Assembly (NCBI RefSeq): GCF_013408335.1
Contig: NZ_JACBZR010000001.1
Coordinates: 6,039,501 to 6,103,500 of the forward strand
Direction: 5' to 3'
Source: Nocardioides panzhihuensis
GTDB lineage: Bacteria > Actinomycetota > Actinomycetes > Propionibacteriales > Nocardioidaceae
Length of the DNA: 64,000 bases
Part shown: positions 8,604 to 16,246 of the stretch, in pieces
Numbering within the stretch: position 1 is the stretch's first letter
Layout of the letters: the number at the start of each line of letters is the position of its first letter
Program-made: the position numbers and the translations under genes
Notes under the pieces: model-generated
Seen by the model: only the letters and a program-made list of their open reading frames with translations
What the model was told of the DNA's origin: nothing
Databases searched by the model: none

Positions 8604-8640
8604 GTGATGCCCTGGGTGCTGCTCGCACCCAGGGCATCAC
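8604..8640. terminator. Perfect 16-base hairpin, possible terminator or attenuator
   Basis: Arms GTGATGCCCTGGGTGC (8604-8619) and its exact complement (8625-8640) surround the loop TGCTC. It follows the first module and precedes the second sigma gene by about 90 bases. There is no U-tract, so termination would be of the actinobacterial, U-poor type. Confidence 0.55.
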
Positions 8641-8727
8641 GTCACTCAGTGGCGACGAGGCCCCAACCGATCCGGTACCGGTTACGTCAGTAGGGGGTCG
8701 GGGGTTGGAACCGGAGAAGGGGAGACG

Positions 8728-9228
8728 TTGAGCAAGGACGAGGAGTTCACCGCCTACGTCAGGGAGAGACGCGCGCACCTGTACCGCGCGGCCTACCTGC
8801 TGTGCGGTGACGAGCATCGTGCCGAGGACATCGTGCAGCTGACGCTGTCGAAGGTGTACTCGGCATGGCGAAAGGTGCGGAAGGCCGACAGCGTCGACGC
8901 CTACGTACGCAGGATGCTGGTCAACAGCCACCTGGACGAGGGCCGGCGTCCGTGGCGTCGCGAGCGAGTCGGCGATGTCGTCGACCGGCCGGCGCCGACC
9001 GGTCCGGGCGCCGAGGATGTCGACGAGCTCTGGACGGCGCTGCGTGCCCTCCCCGTAGGTCAGCGGCGGGTCGTCGTGCTCCGTCACTACTGGGGGCTGT
9101 CGGTCGAGGAGACCGCCGCAGACCTCGGCATCAGCGCGGGAACGGTCAAGAGCCAGACCTCGGTCGCCCTGGCCAATCTCCGCCATGCACTCCGCCCCGA
9201 CCACGCTGCCCGAGGAGGATGGCGATGA
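8728..9228 (+). CDS. SigE-family (SigE/ECF41-unrelated, short) RNA polymerase sigma factor
   Basis: A 166-residue sigma factor of the actinobacterial 'SigE family' type, recognisable from the N-terminus EEFTAYVRERRAHLYRAAYLLCGDEHRAEDIVQLTLSKVYSAWR and region 4 LSVEETAADLGISAGTVKSQTSVALANLR. The start is TTG 8728 with GGGGAG seven bases upstream. Its stop overlaps the next start (ATGA), so its partner is made in step with it. Such factors are normally held by a membrane anti-sigma protein encoded next door, which fits the arrangement here. Confidence 0.9.
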   Translation: MSKDEEFTAYVRERRAHLYRAAYLLCGDEHRAEDIVQLTLSKVYSAWRKVRKADSVDAYVRRMLVNSHLDEGRRPWRRERVGDVVDRPAPTGPGAEDVDELWTALRALPVGQRRVVVLRHYWGLSVEETAADLGISAGTVKSQTSVALANLRHALRPDHAARGGWR

Positions 9229-10304
9229 ACGCCTTCGACGACGACACCCTGCTGCACGAGCGGCTCTACCGCATCGGCTCCACCGCTCCGGTCCCGGTAC
9301 TGGACCCCTCCGAAGACGTACGCCGCGGCCGCCGCCGCGTGCTCCGGGCCCGCGTGGCCGCGACCGTCGGGACCGTGATGGCGGTCGGGATCATCGGCAT
9401 CGCCGGGGTGGCGCTCCAGCCCGTCATCGCTGACCGGGCCACCGATCCTGCTGGGTCACCGATCGCCCCCTCGACGTCGTCGGTGCGCCGGGCTGCGTCG
9501 GTCGTGCAGGCGCTGCCCAGCGCGTTCAACCTGGCGATCAACGTGATCTTCGAGCGCGACGCCGCCTTGGCAGGCGTCCCCGACGTCGTGCTGGAACCGA
9601 TGCAGGCGACGACCGATGAGACCATCACGACCTGGACGGCGAAGGTGGAGAAGATCGACGTCGGCGGTGACCAGGGGCTCGCGGATCTCCTCGCGAGGAT
9701 CCAGCGGTCATTGGACGGCATGCCGAAGACCCGATCCGACATCGGTGACACGGCCGGGAGCCGGGCGGCGGCGCAGGTGGCCTACATGGCACTCGTCAAC
9801 GACCTCCTCGCGATCCCGACGCTGGTGCCGCGGGTCAATGACGCCGAGATCGACTCCGAGATCGAGGCGCTCGGCAGTATGCAACCGGTCTTCGATTCGC
9901 TCCACGAGGAGCGGGCCATCATGTCGAACGCCCTTACCAAGCGCGAGCAGTCGCAGACTTCGGGTGCTGTGCAAGCCGAGCCCGTCAGCAAGGAGGACCT
10001 CGTCTCGCTGGCTGCGGCCGAGACCACCTGGCGCCTATCGCTCGCGGACTTCTACACCGCGACCTCGGAGCGTCATCGCGAGGTTCTCGACCAGATCACC
10101 TACAACACCGCGACCGACGGGGCCGTCGGGGTTCCCGCGCAGCGGGTGGTCAACATGGTCCTGTCCACCGGCAGCCTGGACCGGGTCACGATCAACCCGG
10201 ACGCTTACACGGAGTCCTGCACCGAGCTGATCCGTGGGCTGCAGGAGCTGTTCGTCTCTGCGGCGAACGAGATCGGCGACGATCTCGCTGCCCTCGACGG
10301 CTAG
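9225..10304 (+). CDS. Membrane protein with probable nitrate/nitrite-sensing (NIT-like) domain, putative anti-sigma partner
   Basis: A 359-residue protein. An N-terminal cytoplasmic tail (about 1-40, RRGRRRVLRAR at its end) precedes one membrane helix (about 42-63) and a large, almost entirely helical outer domain. Its pattern resembles NIT domains (PF08376) of actinobacterial sensor kinases: ERDAALAG near the start of the first helix pair, AYMALVNDLLAIPTL in the middle, and LHEERAIMSNALTK followed by LVSLAAAETTWRLSLADF. This is my own pattern recognition, not a search result. ATG 9225 is preferred over ATG 9219 because GAGGAGG would sit too close to the latter. If correct, it would be a direct sensor-to-sigma regulator. 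Confidence 0.6.
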   Translation: MNAFDDDTLLHERLYRIGSTAPVPVLDPSEDVRRGRRRVLRARVAATVGTVMAVGIIGIAGVALQPVIADRATDPAGSPIAPSTSSVRRAASVVQALPSAFNLAINVIFERDAALAGVPDVVLEPMQATTDETITTWTAKVEKIDVGGDQGLADLLARIQRSLDGMPKTRSDIGDTAGSRAAAQVAYMALVNDLLAIPTLVPRVNDAEIDSEIEALGSMQPVFDSLHEERAIMSNALTKREQSQTSGAVQAEPVSKEDLVSLAAAETTWRLSLADFYTATSERHREVLDQITYNTATDGAVGVPAQRVVNMVLSTGSLDRVTINPDAYTESCTELIRGLQELFVSAANEIGDDLAALDG

Positions 10305-10310
10305 CGGGGG

Positions 10311-10381
10311 TGTAACACGTCGTTCGACGTACTATCCGGTCGTTCTCTTGGGGCGACCAGTACGTCGAACGACGTGTTACA
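10311..10381. repeat. Long hairpin repeat, copy 3 of 3 (diverged arms)
   Basis: Arms 10311-10333 and 10359-10381 pair perfectly over 23 bases. The outer part TGTAACACGTCGTTCG is as in copies 1 and 2, but the inner stem reads ACGTACT instead of TAGGACT, with matching changes in the other arm. The loop keeps TATCCGGTCGTTC. It lies between convergent genes (the NIT-like gene and rocD). Confidence 0.9.
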
Positions 10382-10394
10382 GGGCGGCTCGGCC

Positions 10395-11633
10395 CTACTC
10401 GGAGACCGCCGCCTCGAGCTGGTCGAGGGCCCAGTGAAGGTCCTCCTCGGTGATCACCAGGGGCGGCGCGAGGCGGATGGTGGAGCCGTGGGTGTCCTTG
10501 GCGAGTACGCCGCGGGCCAGGAGGCGCTCGCAGATCTCGCGACCGGTGCCGATGGTCGGGTCGATGTCGACGCCGGCCCACAGGCCGCGGGAGCGGAAGC
10601 CGACGATGCCGTTGCCGACCATCGCCATCAGCCGGTCGTGCAGGACCTTGCCCAGCGACTCGGCGCGGGCCTGGAACTCACCGGTCTCGAGCAGCTCGAC
10701 GACGGCGGTGCCGACGGCGCAGGCGAGCGGGTTGCCGCCGAAGGTGGAGCCGTGCTGGCCGGGGCCGATCACGCCGAGGACGTCCTTGTCGGCGACGACC
10801 GCCGAGACGGGGACGATGCCGCCGCCGAGCGCCTTGCCGAGGATGTACATGTCCGGCTTCACGCCGGCGTGGTCGCAGGCGAACGTGTAGCCGGTGCGAC
10901 CGAGGCCGGCCTGGATCTCGTCGGCGGCGAAGAGCACGTTCTCGCGGGTGCAGAGCTCGCGCAGCCCGATCAGGAAGTCGTCGGCGGGGATGACCACGCC
11001 GGACTCGCCCTGGATCGGCTCGACCAGGACGGCCACCGTGTTGGGGGTGATGGCGGCCGCGATCGCGGCGAGGTCGGCGTAGGGAACCATCACGAAGCCG
11101 GGGGCGAATGGGCCGAAGCCGTCGCGCGCGTCGGCGTCGTCGGAGAAGCCGACGATGGTGGTGGTGCGGCCGTGGAAGTTTCCGGCCATCACGATGATCT
11201 CGGCCTGGTCGGCCGGGACGCCCTTGACGTCGTAGCCCCACTTGCGGGCGACCTTGATGGCGGTCTCGACGGCCTCGGCGCCGGTGTTCATCGGCAGGAC
11301 CATCTCCTTGCCGCACATCGCGGCCAGGCGCGCGGTGAACTCGGCGAACTGGTCGTGCACGAAGGCCCGCGAGGTCAAGGTGACCTTGTCGAGCTGCTCA
11401 CGGGCCGCGGACAGCAGAGCGGGGTGGCCGTGACCGAAGTTCAGCGCGCTGTAGCCGGCCAGCATGTCGACGCAACGGCGACCGTCGACGTCGGTCACCC
11501 AGGCGCCCTCGGCGTGGCTGATCACCACCTCGAGAGGGTGGTAGTTGTGCGCGGAGTGCGCCTCGGCGGCGGCGAAGGCGGCGGGGGTCAGGCTGGTCGC
11601 AACGGTGTCCTGAGCTTCGTTGAGCAGGGTCAT
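10395..11633 (-). CDS. rocD: Ornithine--oxo-acid transaminase
   Basis: A class III PLP aminotransferase of 412 residues that converts ornithine and 2-oxoglutarate to glutamate semialdehyde and glutamate in arginine/ornithine catabolism. RocD features seen are HNYHPLEVVISHAEGAWVTDVDGRRCVDMLAGYSALNFGHGHP near the N-terminus, MNTGAEAVETAIK, NFHGRTTTIVGFSDD, VEPIQGESGV, the aspartate in LFAADEIQAGLGRTG, and the PLP lysine in LGKALGGGIVPVSAV. The start ATG at 11633 has GGAGGAG nine bases upstream; 21 further in-frame codons are not used. The usual partner genes (arginase, dimethylargininase) are not in view. Confidence 0.92.
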   Translation of the reverse strand: MTLLNEAQDTVATSLTPAAFAAAEAHSAHNYHPLEVVISHAEGAWVTDVDGRRCVDMLAGYSALNFGHGHPALLSAAREQLDKVTLTSRAFVHDQFAEFTARLAAMCGKEMVLPMNTGAEAVETAIKVARKWGYDVKGVPADQAEIIVMAGNFHGRTTTIVGFSDDADARDGFGPFAPGFVMVPYADLAAIAAAITPNTVAVLVEPIQGESGVVIPADDFLIGLRELCTRENVLFAADEIQAGLGRTGYTFACDHAGVKPDMYILGKALGGGIVPVSAVVADKDVLGVIGPGQHGSTFGGNPLACAVGTAVVELLETGEFQARAESLGKVLHDRLMAMVGNGIVGFRSRGLWAGVDIDPTIGTGREICERLLARGVLAKDTHGSTIRLAPPLVITEEDLHWALDQLEAAVSE

Positions 11634-11683
11634 CGCACTCCTCCATCTCATGGGGTTCTGGTGATTCTGAGCCAAGATCATCT

Positions 11684-11698
11684 GATTGTCAGACAATC
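11684..11698. promoter_or_regulatory. GntR/FadR-like operator upstream of rocD
   Basis: A perfect inverted repeat GATTGTC-A-GACAATC lies about 50 bases upstream of the rocD start. Its core TTGTCAGACAA fits the GntR-family consensus TnGTnnnACnA. The regulator itself is not in the window. Confidence 0.5.
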
Positions 11699-11758
11699 CT
11701 ACGATCAGCGTACGCCAGATGTCCTATTGCTGTCGCCGGGTCGGTAACGCAGCGGTAA

Positions 11759-12253
11759 ATCAGCGCCAACGACGCGCTGAAGGCCAAGTACGTCGGCTCC
11801 TGCTCGACCCTCAAGGCCCCCGCGCGCAGGGACTGGGCGGAGTCGCGCGGCTTCCGTTCGAACATCAAGTGCCGAGGCGGCAACACCGCCAAGTCGCGGG
11901 TGATCACCGACAGCGCCATGTGCCTGCCGAGGTCGTTCGACGGGAACTACCGCAACCTCACGATGAAGCACTACGGCGGGCGTCCGAAGGGCTACACCAA
12001 GAACGTCTACCTGGTGACCCATCTCTACAAGCCGCAGACCTCGGGCGACTGGACGCTGACCCAGCGCCGCCAGTTCGGCAACTCGGTGGGGTGGAAGACG
12101 ATGGCATCGGTCTCCACGCCGAACACGCTGGTCGCGGACCGCAGGTCGTCGAAGTACTGCCCGTCGGTCTGGTGGGTCTCGGGGCTGCAGTCGGGTTCGC
12201 GCTACGACATGCGGAAGTATTCGGTCGGCATCCAGTACCGGGTCCTCGCGTGA
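11759..12253 (+). pseudogene. 5'-truncated gene of unknown function
   Basis: An open frame with strong GC3 bias runs from just after a TAA (11756-11758) to TGA at 12251-12253, about 164 codons. There is no good ATG/GTG/TTG at its beginning; the first is GTG at 11900, in the middle of what looks like continuous coding (KAKYVGSCSTLK, RDWAESRGFRSNIKCRGG upstream of it). Four cysteines and many basic and aromatic residues are present. I read it as a gene that lost its 5' end, though a start at 11900 (117 residues) or a non-standard start is possible. I do not recognise the protein. Confidence 0.45.
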
Positions 12254-12465
12254 GCGTCAGCCGGAAGATCCTGGTCATCGCCGTCGTCGGTGCTCTGCTG
12301 CTGGGGCTGGTCGGTGCCATCGGCGCTGCCGTCCTCGGCGGAGAGGAGACGCCGGCGAAGCGCCCGACGAGCGAGCAGCCCGCGACTCCGCGCGAGGGGC
12401 CGGCGGTGACCGAGCTCCACGAGGACGCCTTCGCGCCCCAGGGCGAGGTCGGGGCCGACCACTAG
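12250..12465 (+). CDS. Small membrane-anchored protein, unknown function
   Basis: Seventy-one residues starting at GTG 12250, which overlaps the stop of the preceding frame (GTGA). A single hydrophobic helix (about 6-30, ILVIAVVGALLLGLVGAIG) is followed by a short polar tail rich in Pro/Glu/Thr. It could be a signal-anchored peptide. It is followed 25 bases later by a strong hairpin, which marks the end of the transcript. Confidence 0.55.
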   Translation: MSVSRKILVIAVVGALLLGLVGAIGAAVLGGEETPAKRPTSEQPATPREGPAVTELHEDAFAPQGEVGADH

Positions 12466-12489
12466 TCGCGACCCGAGATCGAGCACGAG

Positions 12490-12531
12490 AAGACGTACGT
12501 CGTCGGGCAGGGGCCCGGCGGCGTACGTCTT
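12490..12531 (+). terminator. Strong hairpin terminator
   Basis: A 19-pair stem (two G-U pairs) around an AGGG loop; the arms begin AAGACGTACG. It is followed by a T-containing tract TGATTTGTCT. It ends the small-gene transcript and lies about 200 bases before rplM. Confidence 0.7.
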
Positions 12532-12742
12532 GATTTGTCTCTGCTGTACGGCGGCTCGTAACCTTGTTCGGTCGTGACTCCTGCCGCGTCCTGATCATTC
12601 GCACGGTCAGGGGCGCAGATCCGGATGACTGTCGCTGGGAACTCCCGGGGACAGGGCAAGCCGGGCCGTGTTCGTCAGAAGCCACGCAGCAACATCTCGC
12701 TCTGCACCCGCTGAGCGGGCACTACGAACTAAGAAGGCACAC

Positions 12743-13186
12743 GTGCGTACTTACGCTCCCAAGCCTGGCGACATCGAGCGCGCCTGGCTCGTGATCGACG
12801 CGGCCGACGTCCGTCTCGGCCGCCTCGCTGTCCAGACCGCTGAGCTCCTCCGAGGCAAGCACAAGCCGATCTTCGCGCCCAACGCGGACACCGGCGACTT
12901 CGTCATCATCATCAACGCCGAGAAGGTCTCCCTCTCCGGCAACAAGGCCAAGACCAAGCTGGCCTACCGCCACTCGGGCTACCCGGGCGGTCTGACCGCG
13001 ACCCCGATCGGCGAGATCCTCGAGAAGGACGCCCGCAAGGCGATCGAGACCGCTGTGTGGGGCATGCTGCCGAAGAACAAGCTCGGCCGACAGATGCTCA
13101 AGAAGCTCAAGGTCTACTCCGGTCCGACGCACCCGCACGTCGCGCAGCAGGCCGTTCCGTTCGAGATCAAGCAGATCGCCCAGTGA
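12743..13186 (+). CDS. rplM: 50S ribosomal protein L13
   Basis: L13 (147 residues, the standard length) assembles early onto 23S rRNA. The start GTG 12743 gives [20 protein letters not shown], the usual actinobacterial N-terminus, with GAAGG six bases upstream. Conserved segments include [31 protein letters not shown], the YRHSGYPGG motif, [12 protein letters not shown] and the C-terminal PFEI. It is first in the rplM-rpsI operon; the gap upstream (12532-12742) carries the promoter region but I see no defined leader motif. Confidence 0.98.
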   Translation: MRTYAPKPGDIERAWLVIDAADVRLGRLAVQTAELLRGKHKPIFAPNADTGDFVIIINAEKVSLSGNKAKTKLAYRHSGYPGGLTATPIGEILEKDARKAIETAVWGMLPKNKLGRQMLKKLKVYSGPTHPHVAQQAVPFEIKQIAQ

Positions 13187-13200
13187 GCCAGGACCAGGAC

Positions 13201-13701
13201 ATGACTGAGAACACCGTAGAGGTCGAGGAGACCTTCGAGACCGACGAGCAGGGCGTTGCTTTCACCTCTGAGAGCGCCCCGTCCGCCGACGCCCCCGAGC
13301 GCCCGGCGACCATCGCCCCGGCTGCCGCCACCGGCCGCCGCAAGGAGTCCGTGGCCCGCGTCCGGATCGTTCCGGGCACCGGTTCGTGGACCATCAACGG
13401 CCGCACCATCGAGGACTACTTCCCCAACAAGCTGCACCAGCAGATCGCGAACGAGCCGTTCGCCGCGCTGCAGCTCGAGGGTCGCTTCGACGTGATCGCC
13501 CGTATCGACGGCGGCGGCATCGCCGGCCAGGCCGGCGCGCTGCGTCTTGGCGTGGCTCGCTCGCTCAACATCGTTGACGAAGAGGCCAACCGCCCGACCC
13601 TGAAGAAGGCCGGTCTGCTGACCCGCGACGCTCGCGTCGTGGAGCGGAAGAAGGCCGGTCTCAAGAAGGCCCGTAAGGCATCGCAGTTCAGCAAGCGCTG
13701 A
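13201..13701 (+). CDS. rpsI: 30S ribosomal protein S9
   Basis: S9 (166 residues). An acidic, low-complexity N-terminal extension of about 40 residues, typical of actinobacteria, precedes the S9 fold starting at [18 protein letters not shown]. The family ends are [19 protein letters not shown] and the very basic tail [12 protein letters not shown], which reaches the P-site tRNA. ATG 13201 is preferred over GTG 13183 because AGGACC precedes it. It follows rplM by 14 bases and is closed by a canonical terminator. Confidence 0.97.
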   Translation: MTENTVEVEETFETDEQGVAFTSESAPSADAPERPATIAPAAATGRRKESVARVRIVPGTGSWTINGRTIEDYFPNKLHQQIANEPFAALQLEGRFDVIARIDGGGIAGQAGALRLGVARSLNIVDEEANRPTLKKAGLLTRDARVVERKKAGLKKARKASQFSKR

Positions 13702-13713
13702 TCGCCTAGATTG

Positions 13714-13752
13714 TTGGGGTGCCTCGGCTTGCCGAGGCACCCCAACTCTTTT
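13714..13752 (+). terminator. Rho-independent terminator of rplM-rpsI
   Basis: A perfect stem TTGGGGTGCCTCGGC/GCCGAGGCACCCCAA with a 2-4 base loop is followed by CTCTTTT. This is the most canonical terminator in the window. Confidence 0.92.
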
Positions 13753-13790
13753 CGGGCGGGGGCCGACGTACGAAAGAAGGTCACACGGAC

Positions 13791-15146
13791 GTGGCACGCC
13801 TTTTCGGCACTGATGGAGTTCGCGGTCTCGCGAACGGCGAGGTCCTCACTGCCTCGCTCGCCCAGAACCTGGCGACGTCTGCAGCACTGGTCCTGACCGA
13901 GGAGCTGCGGGTCTCCGGCAGCGGGCGCAAGCCGCTGGCCGTCATCGGCAACGACTCGCGCGTCTCGGGACAGTTCCTGCAGGCGACGGTCGCCGGCGGT
14001 CTGGCCTCGGCCGGCTGCGACGTGATCGAGGTGGGCGTGCTGCCGACGCCGGGGGTCGCCTACCTCACGGCGGCTCTCCAGGCCGACCTCGGCGTGGTCA
14101 TCTCGGCCTCCCACAACCCGATGCCCGACAACGGCATCAAGTTCCTCCAGCGCGGCGGGCACAAGCTCGACGACGTGCTCGAGGACCGGATCGAGGCACA
14201 CCTCGACGAGCCGTGGGATCGCCCGACCGGCGCATCGGTGGGCCGGATCTCGTTCCACGAGAACCCGGTGGAGGCGTACGCAGACCACCTGGTCTCCACG
14301 CTCGAGCGACGTCTCGACGGACTGACCGTCGTCGTCGACTGCGCCAACGGCGCCGCGGCCACCGCGGGCCCGCTGACCCTGCGCCAGGCCGGCGCGAACG
14401 TGATCGCGATCAACGACGTCAACGACGGCCTCTCGATCAACGACGGCGTCGGTTCGACCCACCCGGAGATGCTGCAGAAGGCGGTCGTCGAGCACGGTGC
14501 CGACGTCGGTTTCGCCTGGGACGGCGACGCCGACCGCTGCCTGGCCGTCGACGGTGACGGCAACCTGGTCGACGGCGACCAGCTCATCGCGATCCTCACG
14601 CTCGGTCTGCACGACACCGGCCGGCTTCCGGGCGACACCGTGGTCGTCACCGTGATGAGCAACCTCGGCTTCGTCAAGGCGATGGACGCCGCGGGCGTCC
14701 AGGTGAAGCAGACCGCCGTGGGCGATCGCTACGTGCTCGAGGAGATGCGCCGCGGCGGCTACACCATCGGCGGCGAGCAGTCCGGCCACATCATCATGAG
14801 CGAGCACGCCACCACCGGCGACGGCATCCTCACCGCGCTGCACGTCCTGCAGCGGATGAGCCTCACCGGCCGCACCCTCGCCGATCTCGCCTCCGCAGTC
14901 ACCCGGCTCCCGCAGGTCCTGCTCAACGTCAAGGGCGTCGACAAGACGCGCTGCAAGACCGACGACGGCCTTCTCGAGGCCGTCGCCGCCGAGGAGAAGG
15001 CCCTCGCCGGCTCCGGCCGCATCCTGCTGCGCCCCTCCGGCACCGAGAACCTCGTACGCGTCATGGTCGAGGCTCCCACCCACCACGAGGCCGAGGCGTG
15101 TGCTGAGCGGCTCGCGGACGTCGTACGCGCGCGGCTCGCGCTCTGA
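13791..15146 (+). CDS. glmM: Phosphoglucosamine mutase
   Basis: GlmM (451 residues) interconverts glucosamine-6-phosphate and glucosamine-1-phosphate for UDP-GlcNAc synthesis. It has the N-terminal LFGTDGVRGLAN, the phosphoserine loop SASHNPMPDNG (active Ser near residue 107), the metal loop DGDADR, the sugar-binding GEQSGH and the phosphate-binding RPSGTEN near the C-terminus. The start is GTG 13791 (VARLFGTDG) with GAAGG upstream. glmS, which makes its substrate, lies 1.1 kb downstream across the opposed coaA gene. Confidence 0.97.
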   Translation: MARLFGTDGVRGLANGEVLTASLAQNLATSAALVLTEELRVSGSGRKPLAVIGNDSRVSGQFLQATVAGGLASAGCDVIEVGVLPTPGVAYLTAALQADLGVVISASHNPMPDNGIKFLQRGGHKLDDVLEDRIEAHLDEPWDRPTGASVGRISFHENPVEAYADHLVSTLERRLDGLTVVVDCANGAAATAGPLTLRQAGANVIAINDVNDGLSINDGVGSTHPEMLQKAVVEHGADVGFAWDGDADRCLAVDGDGNLVDGDQLIAILTLGLHDTGRLPGDTVVVTVMSNLGFVKAMDAAGVQVKQTAVGDRYVLEEMRRGGYTIGGEQSGHIIMSEHATTGDGILTALHVLQRMSLTGRTLADLASAVTRLPQVLLNVKGVDKTRCKTDDGLLEAVAAEEKALAGSGRILLRPSGTENLVRVMVEAPTHHEAEACAERLADVVRARLAL

Positions 15147-15151
15147 TCAAC

Positions 15152-15204
15152 CACCGTCGGTCGAGCCGGGTTCGTTCGTTCCTCACGAACCCGGCTCGAC
15201 CGAC
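15152..15204. terminator. Bidirectional hairpin terminator between glmM and coaA
   Basis: Perfect 22-base arms (15152-15173, 15183-15204; beginning CCGTCGGTCGAGCC) surround a 9-base loop. It occupies almost the whole gap between the two convergent stop codons and has no long T-tract on either side. Confidence 0.75.
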
Positions 15205-15210
15205 GGCGGG

Positions 15211-16176
15211 CTAGATCTTCCGCAGGCGTACGTAGCGGACGGAGTGGTCGCGGTCCTTGCGGAGGACGAGGGTGGCGCGGGAGCGGGTGGGGAGTACGTT
15301 CTCGCGGAGGTTGGGGCCATTGATCTCGTTCCAGATCTCTGTGGCGCGGGTGACGGCCTCGTCGTGGGTGAGGGCGGCGTACTTGGTGAAGTACGACGAC
15401 GGGTCGCGGAAGGCCGTCTCACGCAGCCGCAGGAAGCGGTCGACGTACCACCGCTTGATGTCGCGCGAGTCGGCGTCGACGAAGACGGAGAAGTCGAAGA
15501 AGTCGGAGAGGGCCAGCGAGATGGTGCCGTCGGCCCGGACCCGAGAGGGCTGCAGGACGTTGAGCCCCTCGAGGATGACGATGTCGGGCTTCTTGACGGT
15601 CACCGTCCGGTCGGTGACGTCGTAGGTCAGGTGTGAGTAGATCGGCGCGCGCACCTCGTCCTCACCGGACTTGAGGTCGACGAGGAAACGGAGCAGGGCC
15701 TTGCGGTCGTAGGACTCCGGGAAGCCCTTGCGCTCCATCAGACCACGACGCTCGAGCTCGGCGTTCGGGTAGAGGAACCCGTCGGTGGTGACCAGCGCGA
15801 CGTTCGGGTGCTCGGGCCAGTGGGCGAGCATCTGCTGGAGCACGCGGGCGGTGGTCGACTTGCCGACGGCGACGGACCCGGCGACGCCGATGACGAAGGG
15901 CGTACGCTCCGGCATCGCCTTGCCGAGGAACAGCTCCTGCTGGTCGTGGAGCTTGTCCGAGGCGCTCACGTAGAGGCTGAGCAGCCGGCTCAGCGGCAGG
16001 TAGACCTCCTCGACCTCGTTGAGATCGATCTGGTCGCCCAGGCCTCGCAGCGACTCGATCTCGGCCTCGGTCAGCGGACTCTCGGTCTCGGTGGCGAGCT
16101 CGGCCCACGCGCTTCGATCGAGCTCGACGTAGGGCGAGGAGCCGCGGTCGTCGCCGTGTGGCCCGGGGTGTGACAT
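15211..16176 (-). CDS. coaA: Type I pantothenate kinase
   Basis: A P-loop kinase (321 residues) that phosphorylates pantothenate, the first step of CoA synthesis. It has the Walker [13 protein letters not shown] (near residues 106-117), [29 protein letters not shown] (substrate and catalytic region), PIYSHLTYD and [11 protein letters not shown]. The start ATG 16176 gives [10 protein letters not shown]; 27 upstream in-frame codons are not expected in the family. An AACAAT element 7 nt upstream and the lack of a Shine-Dalgarno sequence suggest a leaderless message. It is divergent from glmS. Confidence 0.96.
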   Translation of the reverse strand: MSHPGPHGDDRGSSPYVELDRSAWAELATETESPLTEAEIESLRGLGDQIDLNEVEEVYLPLSRLLSLYVSASDKLHDQQELFLGKAMPERTPFVIGVAGSVAVGKSTTARVLQQMLAHWPEHPNVALVTTDGFLYPNAELERRGLMERKGFPESYDRKALLRFLVDLKSGEDEVRAPIYSHLTYDVTDRTVTVKKPDIVILEGLNVLQPSRVRADGTISLALSDFFDFSVFVDADSRDIKRWYVDRFLRLRETAFRDPSSYFTKYAALTHDEAVTRATEIWNEINGPNLRENVLPTRSRATLVLRKDRDHSVRYVRLRKI

Positions 16177-16211
16177 GGCAACGATTGTTACGCACAAGCA
16201 CCGCCGCTTCC

Positions 16212-16238
16212 TTGTAGGGTCCACGAGAGCCGTAGGAT
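16212..16238 (+). promoter_or_regulatory. glmS promoter, leaderless start
   Basis: TTGTAG (16212-16217) and TAGGAT (16233-16238) are separated by 15 bases; TAGGAT ends 8 nt before the glmS ATG. No Shine-Dalgarno sequence is present, so transcription probably starts at or next to the A of ATG. Confidence 0.5.
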
Positions 16239-16246
16239 CATCGGCC

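Larger units (their letters stand above)
8408..8727. other. 320-base gap with two hairpins
   Basis: No gene is visible. The gap holds the second long hairpin repeat (8462-8532), a small ACACCC-CCGA-GGGTGT hairpin, an independent perfect 16-base hairpin (8604-8640), and a GTTGGAACC element shortly before the next sigma gene. Confidence 0.7.

Noticed and set aside
10374..11747. Long open frames opposite rocD, groEL, the monooxygenase and other genes
   Set aside because: They are the usual antisense shadows of GC-rich coding sequence: no family motifs, odd composition, and exact overlap with well-identified genes.
16177..16246. glmS ribozyme or riboswitch upstream of glmS
   Set aside because: Only 70 bases separate the divergent coaA and glmS genes and the promoter appears to give a leaderless message, leaving no space for a leader RNA.
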